Shown in pieces: positions 12,533-24,859 of a stretch of 64,000 nucleotides of DNA; within the stretch, counting starts at the first letter, position 1, and each line of letters begins with the position of its first letter. The DNA is taken from positions 19,571 to 83,570 of the forward strand of contig JAQGDQ010000887.1 in NCBI GenBank assembly GCA_030141605.1. Reading direction: 5' to 3'. The notes beneath the pieces are model-generated. The model did no database searches and was not told the DNA's origin. It was given only the letters and a program-made list of their open reading frames with translations. A program made the position numbers and the translations under genes. This DNA is from Tubiluchus corallicola. Lineage: Eukaryota; Priapulida; Priapulimorpha; Priapulimorphida; Tubiluchidae.

Positions 12533-13216
12533 TGGAGGCACCACCCGGATAGATTGTTTACACGGATGAAAAGAAAACCGTAAGTTGGATCTGCCATTTA
12601 CCTTTTCGGCTCGACCTAGATTTATCTGATAAATTTACTTCTACAAGTCTAGTGGCTTCGCACCGTATAAACTGTAATGCTTACCGTCTATTTAACTGCA
12701 TGAGCAGAAAATGCTATGGTTTTAAAAGGCAAGTTCAAAAATTCAGATTTGTATTGGAATGAAGTGAAACGTACATGACTGTAGAAAAAGCGAAAATAGT
12801 AGCTGTCTAAATTACCGGAAGTGGAGACATTACAAATTGTGTTAAAAACTGGAAATGAACTGAATAGAAATTGTTGGAAAACAGGGCTGTTCCCGCTAAT
12901 AAATATTAATCACGGGCAAGTGAAAACAAATTGAAAGATACATCGGCACTTTCGCCTGTGAAGATTTTATATAGAAACATTGCAGAACACTGGAAAATAT
13001 ATGTGAAAAAGCTGAGGAAGTCACAGCAAAATACAACCGGTTAGACAGGCTGTTCCTGTACATCAAATCTGACCTAAAATGCGGAATAATTAAAAGACTG
13101 ATCCTATATGTAAATTAATTCCGCAAAAATATTCTTGAAAAAATCAAATGACATCCTGAAAACCAAATTTTGGGAAAAACGGAGAACGGAAAAATAGTTA
13201 AAAAATTCAAAAGATC

Positions 13217-14457
13217 ATGGCGGCAAAACTACGTCAAAGAATTGGACCACAAATTTCATTTTTGAAAAAGGCAGTTAACGAAGCCAATGAATTATTGGGT
13301 TGTGAATTACGAGGAACTGATGAAGACGGTCTCCTTCAGTTCAGACATAAAGCTACTGCTTTGCACAAACGTGTCAAACAGAACTTACAAAAAACTGAGG
13401 AATACGTTGAAAAATATGAACTGTACTTAGAAAAATCAGACGCTGTCACAGAAACAGATACTAATTATTATCAAAACACAATAATTGAAGGGGAGGAATA
13501 TTTTAGTCTCGCCGGTGCAAGTGATGATTGCTTAATTGAACTTGAAACATTTGTGACAGAAATAGATCAACGTATTGAAAGAATCCAAGCTGGCTTACTG
13601 AGTCCTATATTTGTAACTAAACCTGATGTGAAACCAGTCATTACAACAGTTGTTCCCAGCATACACTCTCCAACACAATTAGACGCANNNNNNNNNNNNN
13701 NNNNNNNNNNNNNNNNNNNNNNNNNNNNNNNNNNNNNNNNNNNNNNNNNNNNNNNNNNNNNNNNNNNNNNNNNNNNNNNNNNNNNNNNNNNNNNNNNNNN
13801 NNNNNNNNNNNNNNNNNNNNNNNNNNNNNNNNNNNNNNNNNNNNNNNNNNNNNNNNNNNNNNNNNNNNNNNNNNNNNNNNNNNNNNNNNNNNNNNNNNNN
13901 NNNNNNNNNNNNNNNNNNNNNNNNNNNNNNNNNNNNNNNNNNNNNNNNNNNNNNNNNNNNNNNNNNNNNNNNNNNNNNNNNNNNNNNNNNNNNNNNNNNN
14001 NNNNNNNNNNNNNNNNNNNNNNNNNNNNNNNNNNNNNNNNNNNNNNNNNNNNNNNNNNNNNNNNNNNNNNNNNNNNNNNNNNNNNNNNNNNNNNNNNNNN
14101 NNNNNNNNNNNNNNNNNNNNNNNNNNNNNNNNNNNNNNNNNNNNNNNNNNNATTAGTAAAGCAAATAGGATAACTCGACAGTTACAAACACAGGGTATTG
14201 ACATCTCTGGACATCCTCCTGCAGTGCAACATTTGATTTCAAAGTTACCAGCTTCTGTTCTGATAAAATTAGAGGAAAACAAAAGTTTAACAGAGTCATG
14301 GACGATGCCAGTGCTAACAGTTTGTTTGGAAAATTACTGTAAAGTAAGAGAACGTGTACAGTATACCCTTGACAAGGTCTGGATCAAACCAGAAGAGTTA
14401 CAATTCTGCAAGTGCAAACCCAACAAACCTACAATCAAAAAAGGGCAGAACATTTAG
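13217..14457 (+). pseudogene. BEL/Pao gag (interrupted by gap and frame change)
   Basis: The first part (13217-13687) starts at an ATG and encodes a charged, helix-rich N-terminus typical of BEL/Pao Gag. The assembly gap follows. After the gap, 14152-14457 continues the capsid-like region in a frame that ends in a stop at 14455. The zinc knuckles lie in the next frame over. The change occurs around an A6G3 run at about 14431-14440. A one-base indel there is the simplest cause; a programmed shift is less likely, because fused gag-pol in one frame is common in this family. The true gap length is unknown, so frame across it means nothing. Confidence 0.75.
13688..14151. other. assembly gap
   Basis: 464 Ns inside the gag region of the BEL/Pao element. 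Proteins drawn across it are not meaningful. Confidence 0.99.
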
Positions 14458-14458
14458 T

Positions 14459-17400
14459 AGCCTTTCTGAACCTATACGATCAATGTCAAGAAAGTCTCAA
14501 CGGTTTCCTTGTGTTTTTTGTAAAGCAACAGACCACTTTAATTCAAATTGCACGGCATGTCCAGGTATAGAAGAACGTCGTGACATATTGCGGAAAGAAG
14601 GCCGATGCTTCTTGTGCTTACAGGATAAACACATGTATCGCGTATGCCCGAAAAAAGAAACACAAAACTGCTATTTTTGCAAAGAAATGGGTAAGCACAA
14701 TCAAGCCATCTGTCCTAAAAAATTTGGGATTACACCAGTTAATAGAAACAACTCCTCAAACAACACAAGCAATTTTGCAGCAGCTAGCACACCTCCAGAG
14801 CCTGATTCGAGTATTACTAGTGGAGGAAACTCAGAATCCTTGCCAAAAACTGGTAACGAATACTCCATGGTAGCATCGGGGAAATACGTCATGTTCCTGA
14901 CTGCAATAGTGAAAGTAAAATCACCAGTTGGGGCCAAACCAAAAGCTGTGGTATGCAGATTAATTCTCGATACTGCTAGTTCACTAACATACATCTGCAA
15001 AAAATTGGCAGACGAATTGAAATTGCCAAATCTAGGCCAACAGTGTTTAGATGTTTGTACTTTTGGTGGTTCCTATAAGAAGTTACCCAGTTTTCTGTCA
15101 GAGTTAGACATAGTCTTGCTTGATGGTAAAACAAAACGAATAGCAGGGCATGTTGTTGACCAAACGACTGGAAATGTCAAAAGAGAACAGCTTTGCAATG
15201 AAGATTTAAAATTTTTGAAGAAAATGGAATTTGAGAAATTTGCAGACAAAATCCCAAGCTCGACAGAAAGTTTTGCTCCAGAAATCTTGGTTGGGATGGA
15301 TTATTATTTTGACTTCGTTCAGCAGGGAGCAGACAGAAAATTGCCATCTGGACTAAGTTTGATTAATTCAAACTTGGGTCTACTAATTGGTGGTCGTGTT
15401 GAAAGTGCAACAAGGAAACCACAAAGCCTTGCTGCCTGTTCATTTCTCACTAGTGCAACCACTTGTCCAAGTGAAAAACAGTTTAATGAGATAATGAAAC
15501 GAATCGAACCGCATCAAGAGACATGCCAGAAACCATGTGACTTCTGGTCTTTAGAGACGATTGGAATCACTGACGATCCTGCTTCTTCAATGAGTGATGA
15601 AATTTTAGCTGATTTTGGAGAGACACTTCAGTTCTATGAGAATAGATACTGGGTGAGATTCCCATGGAAAGACAAACAACCATCATTGCCAAACAATTTT
15701 GGATTAGCTATAGGAAGATTTCGTTCTCTCTGTCGCCGATTTGAATCTGATAGGAATTTGATGTTAAAGTGTACTGAAATTATTGAAGAACAAGAGAAGC
15801 GAGGAGTAACAGAAACTGTTACAGAAGACACAGAACTTGGTTTAGTAGAGCATTATTTGCCATATCATCCAGTTTTAACTCCTCAGAAAACTACAACAAA
15901 GGTTCGCTTGGTATACAATGCCTCAGCAAAGGCAAACAAACATTCCTCATCATTAAATGACTGTATACACCAAGGTCCTAATTTGCTGCCGGAACTAATA
16001 GGAATCTTATTGCGTCTGCGGCTCAGCCCCATTGCAATGTTAGCTGATGTCGAAAAAGCCTTTTTGAATATTGGGCTACAGACTATTGACAGAGATGCAA
16101 CTAGATTTCTCTGGTTGAAGAATCCAGAACTACCAAAAGCTGACCATAACTTCATTGTGAACCGGTTCTGCCGAATTCCTTTTGGCATAAATGCCAGTCC
16201 CTTTTTATTGGCAGCAGTCCTGAGGATCCATTTGTCAAAGTTTGGAACAACAACTGCAGAAGAGATAAAAGCCAATAACTATGTGGATAACGTTCATCTC
16301 TCTGCTACTACTGTGGATGAAGCATTCAGCAAGTATTTGGAAGCAAAGCAAATTTTTGACAGTGCTTCACTTAATCTCCGCGAATGGATAAGCAACAGTG
16401 AAGAGTTCCTAAATAGAATACCTGATGTAGATAGAGCAAAAGAAACTGAGTTTAAAGTACTAGGCATTACTTGGCTCGTGAAGTCAGACCATTTGCTGAT
16501 TAATATGCCTACAGGTTTTACCACATCTGAGCATTTGACAAAGCGGAATGTGCTGAAAATGGTTGCTTCGGTATTCGATCCTCTGGGATGGTGGAGTCCA
16601 GCAATTGTGAATGCTAAACTGCTGTTCCAAGATTTGTGGAAAGAAAACTTGTTGTGGGATGATTCTGTTCCCAAACAGTACGAAAAAAGATGGAAAGAAA
16701 TAGTCGATTCGGTTAAACCAATCGATAATGTTTTGATACCACGAAGAATCACCATGGCTGACCAATCTGCATCCTACAATTTGGTAACATTTACTGATGC
16801 ATCTTCAACTTGCTATGGAGCATGTGTCTACTTGGTTGAGTCATCACCTACAACCATGAATAGCTCCTTGATCTTCGCAAAAGTGCGTCTAAGGCCTGTG
16901 AATTCGAAGAAAAAGGGCAAAGAACTTACAATACCAAGATTAGAACTAATGGGAGTTCTCATAGGTATTCGAGCAATGACCTTTGCGGAAAACCAACTCA
17001 AACTTCCTGTGAGTGGTAAAACACTATACTGTGATTCACAAGTTGTCCTACAGTGGATTGGTTCAAAAAGGCAACTGGAACCTTTTGTACAAAATAAGGG
17101 TTCAGGAAATTCAAAAGGCTGAAGCTGTGACATTCAAATATGTCCCCACCAAGCAAAATCCAGCAGATATACTGAGCAGAGGAACATCTGCAGAGAATTT
17201 GATGTCAAATGATGTCTGGTGGAGTGGACCGCCCTGGCTATTTGAGCCTGTGGAAAAATGGCCAGATTTTATAGTGCCGACTGAAAACCCAGAGCATGAT
17301 AGAAAACCCGAATCCACAATGATGTTGACTAGTGACAATGTAAAACTACTGAACTGTGAAACGTTGCCACTTGAAATGTGTGACACTCGATTTTCATCAT

Positions 17401-19100
17401 TTCAGAAAGTACTTCGCGTGACTGTAGTTTGTCTCAAGTTTGTTAAAAGGATTCTCAATACTCGAACAAATAGAGGATTGAAATTTACAAATGAAAACAC
17501 TGGGGACAGTGTAAGAATAATTTCCGATCATTCAGAAATAAATGGAGAAGAAACTCGTTATGCAGAACATTTGTGGTTAAAAAGATTGCAGGCACAGTAC
17601 TACAACAATGAAAAATTTGCAATTCTTGAGGGAAGAAAAACCACTCTTCAACAACAACTAGGTCTTTTTATGGATTCATCTGGATTAATTCGATGTGGTG
17701 GCAGATTTTACCAGTCACACACTGAAGAGAGCGCTTATCCAGTGTTGCTTCCTAGAAAACATTGGATTACTAGCTTGTTTATAAAGGACGTCCATGAAGC
17801 AGTATTACATGGACGTACAAACCATACGCTCTCTGAACTCAGACGTAGATATTGGATACCCAAAGGACGTGTTGAAATAAACCAAGTATTAAAGGACTGC
17901 ATGATTTGCAAAAAACATTCTGGCAGACCATTCTCTCGTCCAGCGTTTCCCCCTTTTCCAGAAGAAAAGCTGGCAAGAGCTTTGCCATTTAGCATAATTG
18001 GACTGGACTATTTTGGACCAGTTTTCTTGAAGAACGACACAAATAAGAAGGCATGGTGTGTACTAATAACATGCTTGCTCTGTCGAGCAGTTCATCTTGA
18101 ACTAGTTTTAGATATGACAACTGTGTCTTTTCTAGATGCTTTTCGGAGATTTGTTTCCCGGCGAATCCTGCCTGAGAAAATATTTTCGGACAATGCAAAA
18201 CAATTTCATACTGCTGACAATTATCTGAAATTTCTATGGAAAAATCTGGCTGATGATAAAGAAGTAAATCAGTACTTGAGCTTGCATAGAATAGAATGGA
18301 TATTTGTGCCCGAACTCAGTCCATGGCAAGCAGGGTTTTATGAAAGAATGGTAGCCACAGTCAAATCTGCCTTAAAGAAATCCCTTGGACGAAAATTACT
18401 AATGGCACAACAAATGGAAACCACACTTTGCGAAATAGAAGCCTTGGTAAATACCAGACCACTAACTTATGTGTCAAATGATCCTGCAGATTGGCAACCA
18501 CTTAGACCAGTAGATTTCTTGAATCCTGGATTTTCAGGAATTTTGCCTGATCCACCATTAAAGCCAAAAGATGATCCAGATTTTATCTTAGAAAGATTAT
18601 CAACGAGTGAAAATTTGTGCAAAATCAGAGAAAAGCAAAATCAAATTTTGACGGATTACTGGAACCGATGGTCACATGAATACCCACAGTCGTTGCGAGA
18701 ACGTTTCAATGTTCATCATAAATCAGGAAAAGGTGATATTAAACGGCAGCCAACAGTTGGAGAAGTTGTCCTCATCGAAATGGAAAACACCCCACGTGGA
18801 AATTGGAAACTCGGAGGAGTAATTCAGCATACATACAGCTGAGATGGCAAAGTGAGATCAGTTAAAATACAGTTACCATCAAAGAAAGAAGTAAACCGAC
18901 CTGTCAATCTACTAATTCCTCTGGAAAGTTACAGCGAGGAAACCAAGAGCTCATCAGTCGAATCAGAAACCATGGAACAAACGGAAAGTCAGCAAAGTAT
19001 CCTAACTAGTTTGCCAAGAGCATCGAGGAAGGAAGCCGGAAGACGAATCCAGAAACTAGTTAAGGAAAATCTGCTGCTTAACATTGTATCTTACAAATAA
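14459..19100 (+). pseudogene. BEL/Pao zinc knuckles plus Pol polyprotein, disrupted
   Basis: Domains in order: CCHC-like knuckles (CVFC, CFLC, CYFC groups, 14510-14720); aspartic protease with LILDTASS near 14965; reverse transcriptase (about 15850-16460) with VRLVYNAS, ADVEKAF and the catalytic box YVDN at 16279-16290, where YVDD is usual; RNase H (TDAS, RLELMG, YCDSQVVLQW, 16740-17065); integrase HHCC zinc finger (17795-17930); integrase core with GLDYFGP, FSDNAKQF and the catalytic Glu in FYERM (18000-18390); and the C-terminal MENTPRGNWKLG region. Breaks: a one-base shift in the GGG at about 17098-17100 between RNase H and its downstream part, and a TGA at 18840-18842 in the C-terminal region. 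Coding continues in frame after that stop to 19100. Confidence 0.9.
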
Positions 19101-19363
19101 CATTTTTGTTTTGATCTGATATAATTTCAGTTTGATTTAATGTCAAGCTTTGCCACACCAGTAACAGATTTGCATCATTAAAGTAATGTGTAATGTAAAA
19201 GTAATTTTTCAAGCTGGAATGTTTCATGTTTTAAAATTTAAAGGAAAAGACCATACATTTTTGTTGTTTTGTCAATACCATTGCTATTTAACAGTAACTT
19301 ATAACATATTTTAAGTGAATGGAATGGAGAACCTTGTTTTTTTACATCTTCCTCCTCCCCGAG

Positions 19364-19661
19364 TGTTGTGAACTTGAATAAGTCCACAAGTCTCTAGTAA
19401 TATTAATGTCTTCAAACCAAATAATTGGCACTACTTTTTCCCAAGTTTTGACTGGTGGAAGAATACTTGTTTGAGTAAAACTTTTTTCAGACCAGTTTTG
19501 AGTCAGGTGTGGCTTTAACTCTAGGAAAAACGGTTGTGTTACTGATTCTATAAAAACATATGAAATTAAAATTTATAGAAATTTAACTTTGAGTTAAGGT
19601 GTTTTGTGATTTAGTTTTAAACTAGTATACTGAAATTCCGTGAAAAGAGAAATTCACGACA
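19364..19661 (+). repeat. BEL/Pao 3' LTR
   Basis: 298 bases, same ends as the 5' LTR. It is followed at 19662 by the second AGCCC target copy. The bases just before it are pyrimidine-rich rather than the expected purine tract. Confidence 0.93.
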
Positions 19662-20098
19662 AGCCCAGCGCTGCATTTTTCCAATTTTGAATGGTGTATT
19701 ATAACACACAATGATCGCTGAATGAACTTTCCACAATGTCCAAAGGCAAATTGTCCGGAAATTCTAATATACCGATCCTGGCTACTTCTGCAATAAAGGT
19801 TCCACCTCGTGTGGTAATACATACAACTTTCATAAGCTGACACAACGGCAATAATGTGTTCTCAAAATTAGGTTTTCTACAGGTTGCTGTTTAATAACCG
19901 TCGCTTTCCATTTTGTTCTCCACCTGCTGAATGCCTACAAAACAAGTTCAGGCTGATTTCATCAATCCAAATTCTGGTGGAGGAATTTATTCTAGTGTAT
20001 TCTTGTAAAGTTTCATCTCGCCTTAGGTTTTTTCGAAAATGATGTTTTCGTTGCCAACTTGAATTAAAAGTGGTGGATCGAAAATCCGACTCCTTCAA
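19662..20098 (-). pseudogene. Tc1/IS630-like DDE transposase, N-proximal catalytic part
   Basis: The minus-strand frame contains RIWIDEISLNLF, the first catalytic-Asp motif of IS630/Tc1-type transposases, followed by a GGEQNGKRR stretch and VVSAYESCMYYHTRWNLY, which resembles the beta-strand region after it. The second catalytic Asp appears lost: the expected DNAP-type motif reads VCYNTP. Several stops and frame changes are present, so the gene was dead before or soon after the BEL/Pao insertion. It continues across the BEL/Pao element at 11956-12228. Confidence 0.7.
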
Positions 20099-20764
20099 TT
20101 GATGTGGAATTCATTCTAGTCTAATCACGTGCAGTTTCGTGACGATCGTATGACTTTTCTTTAAAACGACCAGTCTTTTTTCTAAATAATATTTGCATCG
20201 TTCATTTCGATATATTTACTCGAAAACTGGTTTGTGATTTTTCAGTCAGCAGCCTTATTATTAGTGTGGAATTTGTTTCTATTTCCGAAAAATTTATTTA
20301 GTCTTGTGTGCTGCTTCCCTTTTTTATGTAGATGCTCCGCATTTCTGATCCAAATGTATGCTGTCTTTTTATTAACATTATTTTTACTGTCTTGCTAGGT
20401 ATCTCCAGTTTTCTTCATTTGCACACTTACAATTACAATTCTTTTTCAGCCATTCCTAGATATTCGTGAGCAACTACGACGATTAGACATGATGATTAAT
20501 AACAAATAAATGGGTGTAAAAGCACTTGTAGAATGCCAAAAAATAATTACCTCAGTCATTGTGTACTATGAAGGAAGTTCTAAAACTGACTTGGGAAAAT
20601 TTGAAACTGACTTGAGCAAATCTGAAATCGACTGAATCAATCTGAAATTGACATGGACATTTCTGAAATAGATGTGGTAAAGGTATAAGAAGGTGTAGAA
20701 CGAATTCTGCATTAATTGACGGAATCACATTTTCAACATTGACGCTATTTGTAATCCACAACCT
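20099..20764. other. intronic/non-coding stretch
   Basis: Probably includes the N-terminal remains of the Tc1-like transposase on the minus strand, too decayed to read. A local run near 20575-20660 repeats a CTGAAATYGAC-like motif several times. Confidence 0.3.
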
Positions 20765-21060
20765 TGATGCGACAACAGTTCAAGTCAAACTTGTTTATAC
20801 AGTAATATCTTGCACGCCCAAACAGAATTTGTATTGTTAGGCGCACCGATTTAGTGTCCATAGTAATTGAGAATCAGCACGACGGGCAATTGAAAAGATG
20901 CGTAATATCACGGTTTACTCACCTTTTTACTTAAAACTATGCACTACCATGCCGCATATAAGACGTGCTAGTATTGCTTGTCTCATATGAAAACTTAGTC
21001 AATAATGAAATTTAAAATCTTAATAAAGGGATGACTTAAGAAGCTGAGCTGATGACGTCA
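20765..21060 (-). promoter_or_regulatory. proposed 5' exon/promoter region of small membrane gene 1
   Basis: Positions 20775-20940 align by eye with 29440-29640, the region upstream of paralog 2; shared blocks include CAGAATTT, TTGAAAAG and TACTCACCTTTTT-like segments. On the minus strand a strong donor (AAAAAG, then GTGAGT at 20922-20917) could pair with the acceptor at 10924. A perfect CRE palindrome TGACGTCA lies upstream at 21053-21060. Exon boundaries and the start site are inference. Confidence 0.4.
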
Positions 21061-21931
21061 CGTTCATAACAACAATAATATTATATCAGGAAATCAGTCT
21101 GAAAGTCTGAACAAATGTGATAAAGAGAGCTTGAACGTGTTTAGCACAATTTAAAGCTTTTACAGTTTGCATTTTTAGATATCATTAACAAAAATTAAGC
21201 TACAATCGTTACTTTATTATAATATTGTAAGGCTTAGTGGGAGTTTTCACATCTGCGAAAATAGATGTGGAATTAACTGGAAAAAACTTTGCCAGGGAGC
21301 AAAAAAGATGGCAATTTTTTTCATTGTTAATCCTTGTTAGCCTTGTGGGCTTCGTATGACTTTCATCGTAACAAACTCTCTTAGTTTTAACTGAGTATCT
21401 TATATCTTAACTTTAATTATAGTTATTAGTTATTGTATAATATTAGTTATTGAATTAGGTTTCTGTTATTTAATTTAAATAAGCTTGAATAATTACTAGC
21501 CAACCGGTTTAATTCAAGTTTTTTTTTAATTTGCACTTTTGATTCCAGGTTACTTCGTGTTGAATTTTGTCAAGTTCTATTATTACCTGTGTTTTGTAAC
21601 TTGCTTCTGAGTAGGTATTGTACCTAGATTTTATACTACGTGTGTTACACATACAAATGTCATAACAACTACAACGTTATAGCAACGCAAACCTAAAGTC
21701 AGATGTCATAAAGCTGCAACGGCAAACGCTGTAACGTGAAGACGAAAAGCGCAACAATTTTTTTCTACTACACATTGTAAGCAATTTCATCTGCCGTACT
21801 GAAACACGGATTCACCGCGGTATGGATGAAAGGGAGTTAGTTATTTATCGATGCGTTTCAACAACATCAGCGTCTCGATCGCTGGGGTCAGGTGAGTGGA
21901 GAATTTTCTGTTTGTGTCACTAAGCAGCTTC

Positions 21932-22094
21932 TGTAAAGGCAATTAGTAGAACGGAGCTGATTTGTGCAAGGAGGAGACCTCGTGCAAAATGGCGTAATTT
22001 TATAACAAAGCAATTTCGTGACAAGATCCAATTTATGTCTTGGTTGCTTGCAAACAGTTGTCTTTTGTCTTTTTTTTAATAAAGAACCATAACA
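21932..22094 (+). repeat. gypsy 5' LTR
   Basis: 163 bases from TGTAAAGG to CATAACA. It includes AATAAAG near the 3' end, which may serve as a polyadenylation signal. Confidence 0.85.
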
Positions 22095-22276
22095 AACAGC
22101 GGTGGGATATCAGGGATCCAAGCTCAGGAATCAAGGATAAAATGTTATTATAGTGTTTTAACAGCAATTTGAAAGCAGTAGTGAAACAGCGACGATAGCA
22201 AGCATGGTTATAACTGGACCAGGTTGGTGGTAATGTAGCTGGAGTCCCAGCAGCTCCTGTAGCGTCATTACCGGTA

Positions 22277-23165
22277 GTACAGGCACCGAGCTTCGATGGC
22301 AGTTCAGACTTTGATAAATTTATTAAGAGATTTGAACGAGTAGCAATCGCGAATAACTGGGATAATACTAAGAAATTCCAAGTTTTGCCAGCCTTGCTGC
22401 ATGGTAAAGCAGAGAATGCATTAGATACCCTACCTGATGCAGCTAATGATTATGAACAGTTGAAAGCGCACTTAAAGTGTATTTTTCGCCCTGAGCAAGC
22501 ACAATGATTGTATCTTACCCAGTTTAATCAGCAAACTCTGAAGCGAGATGAGTCACCATTCGCATATTGCAAGCGATCTTAAGAAACTATTTCAGGCGGC
22601 TAATCCTGAAATAACTGATGCTAATGTGATTGACCGTTTTTGTGTACGACGTTTCATAGAGGGTCTTAAACCAGAACAGCGCACAAAGTTTTATGAAGCT
22701 GACATTCATACACTCGAAGCAGCTATTAAGAAATTAAATAGTGTTCTAATTACGAGAGATGTAGTTAGTAAGCAAGAAAATAGTGTTGAACGGAGACAGC
22801 AGCCTACAGCAAGACGTCAGTTTAATAAGAGTGCTCATCACGAAAAGCCACTTCAGTCTAGTATAGTTTGCAAGTACTGCAAAAAGCCAGGGCATACACC
22901 AGAAGCTTGCGTGAAATGTTTCAAGTCTGGATTGAGGGGTCATCTAGCACGAAAATGTTATACCTCATGTAATGCATGTAAACAAAAGGGGCACATAGCT
23001 CGCAACTGTACTTTAGCTAAATCTCCAACAGCCGTGAAATGTGATACAACTTTAAGCAGACGAATTACTGGTGAAGATGATAGCTTGGGTGTGAAACTGG
23101 CTCTGGGTCAGAGAGAAATATTAGCTATATTAGATGGAGGTTCAACGCGTTCTTTGATCAGTTAA
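22277..23165 (+). pseudogene. gypsy gag with zinc knuckles and protease start
   Basis: A retrotransposon Gag domain (from about 22277, APSFDGSSDFDKF) runs to a TGA at 22505. It resumes after a frame change near 22550 (ASDLKKLFQ onward). CCHC-type knuckles follow (CKYCKKPGHTPEAC and CNACKQKGHIARNC, 22868-23010), then an aspartic protease motif ILDGGSTRSLI (23130-23160), where the usual DTG/DSG reads DGG. The frame ends at TAA 23163 and protease continues one frame over. Confidence 0.85.
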
Positions 23166-24283
23166 AAGCTGTACAACAAGCTGGAATTAGTTTTGTGCCT
23201 ACTTCCGTAAATGTGGTAGCGGCTGATCAAAGCATTAGTTTGAAAGTGCATGGCACTACTGTTATTACAATTCCTGTGTCTGATACAAGGAATGTCAAGC
23301 TTCAGTTCATTGTAGCAGATTGCGATGATGCTATGATTTTAGGTATTGATTTCTTACGAGCAGCTAATGTTGTCATTGACCATGGGCGTGGTGCTGTAAC
23401 TGTAGAAGGAGCACCTGTGACAGCATATCGAAACGGAGTACCAGTGCCCATTGTCACTTGCCGAGAAAATGTTGTTTTGCCACCAGCGTCTGAGACCATG
23501 ATCCTGGCAAAAAGTAGTCGACCGTTTGTAACTCGTCGTACAATGTTTCTAGAACCAGCAGTTGTGGGAATTCCAGGTTTGGCTTTAGCTCGAGCCTGTG
23601 TTAATCCTGATTCAGAGAATATTCCAGTACGATTGATGAATTTCACAAAACACCCTGTTGTGTTGCAGTCGGCTTCCGTGCTGGGAAGATTGCAGTCTGG
23701 TGATTGGGAGCCTCTTGCTAATGCTGTTACTGTTGAGTCTATGAAGGAAAATAAAGCTTCAGTAGAGGAAGCAGGTGATTTGAAGCAAATCAAGGAGATT
23801 GATTTATCCAATCTAAATAAAAGGCAGAAGCAGAAATTGCAAGATCTGTTGATCGAGTACAAAGATATCTTCTCCTTGCATGGTGAGCTAGGACGAGTGC
23901 ATAGTGTTGAGCATGCAATTAAGGTAACAGGACCACCTATAAAGCAAAAGCCATATCGCGTGCCAGTTCATTTAAAACAGGAAGTCGATGAACAGCTTAA
24001 GGAGATGCTAGAGCAGCAGGTGATAAAAGAAACCGAGTCACCATGGGCAAGTCCGATAGTCCTTGTCCGTAAGCATCATGATGGAAAATATAGATTCTGC
24101 GTAGATTACAGACGTTTGAATGCTGTTACACATAAAAGTTCGTTTCCACTTCCAGGGATGGATCAGCTACTCAATAGTGTAGGAAACGCAGCTTGGTTTA
24201 CAACACTGGACCAGAAAGCAGGTTACTGGCAGATTCCTTTAGAACTGGATGCCAAAGAGAAAACAGCTTTTGTAACAGAATAG
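23166..24283 (+). pseudogene. gypsy protease end and N-terminal reverse transcriptase
   Basis: The second half of the protease (ILGIDFLRAANV, about 23337) is followed by a linker and the start of a gypsy RT: KQKPYRVP, SPWASPIVLVRK, RFCVDYRRLNAVT and TTLDQKAGYWQIPL (to about 24265). The frame stops at TAG 24281, before the YVDD active-site region, where the large deletion begins. Confidence 0.88.
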
Positions 24284-24289
24284 CCGTAT

Positions 24290-24859
24290 GAGGTTGAGCA
24301 AAGTCTAGAGGCTTAATAGTAGTTGGTGATAAAGTTATGCTGAAAGTATTTGCTGTAAAGCGTGATAGAAAAAAGAAATTAGCTAAACGGTATGAAGGGC
24401 CGTATAAAGTTGTTAAAAATTTAGCACCTGATTATGTAATTCAGTCAGCAAATGGTAAGCCATAATAGTTCATGGAAATCATTTAAAACTGTGTAATGTA
24501 AATGTTGATAAAGCTAATGATGTAATTCAGCTTGAATCAAGTTCGGGAGGTGCAGAACCAGCTGATGCATGTGCCGATAAAAATGTATGTGTAGATGTAG
24601 ATCACATGTGGCAACTTCCTGATGTTAGAAATGACAATCATAATGTTGTTAATGATGTAATCCATGATGTGATTGTTGATGATGATGATGTTGCAAATGA
24701 TTCAGACGTAGATGATTTAGTTGAGTCCGATGAAGAAAGTAGTGACAGCAGTGATTCTGAATTTAATTTGATGTTGAGTTAGGACTCTCGTCTTATGTGC
24801 CAGCTTATTATACTCGTTCAGGGAGAAAGTCAGTTCCTCCTAAGATTTTTGATGTTTAG
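24290..24859 (+). pseudogene. gypsy integrase C-terminal remnant
   Basis: A frame from about 24325 reads GDKVMLKVFAVKRD and RYEGPYKVVKNLAPDYVI, the post-catalytic integrase C-terminal fold of Ty3/gypsy elements. An acidic/Ser-rich stretch follows (SDEESSDSSDSEF), and then YTRSGRKSVPPKIFDV ending at TAG 24859. Stops interrupt it near 24465 and 24779. Confidence 0.75.

Larger units (their letters stand above)
12234..19661 (+). mobile_element. BEL/Pao LTR retrotransposon, near full length
   Basis: A 7.4-kb element runs between two LTRs that begin TGTTGTGAAC and end CACGACA, flanked by the AGCCC duplication. Internal order is gag, zinc knuckles, protease, RT, RNase H, integrase, the typical BEL/Pao order. 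The LTRs differ by about three substitutions and one indel in 299 bases, so insertion was fairly recent. The copy is nevertheless broken: frame changes near 14435 and 17098, an in-frame TGA at 18840, and 464 unknown bases in gag. Just after the 5' LTR, TGGAGGCACCACCCGGAT starts with the TGG expected of a primer-binding site; its first ten bases would pair with the end of a tRNA-Thr (AGU)-type acceptor, an identification made from memory. Confidence 0.93.

Noticed and set aside
13641-14282. Minus-strand frame of 213 codons across the large gap
   Set aside because: It consists almost entirely of Ns; the true gag frames run on the other strand.
15634-16765. Several minus-strand frames of 65-153 codons inside pol
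   Set aside because: They are antisense shadows of the BEL/Pao RT coding sequence, which has clear domain motifs on the plus strand.
23302-23862. 186-codon minus-strand frame
   Set aside because: Antisense of the gypsy protease-RT linker; no family motif of its own.
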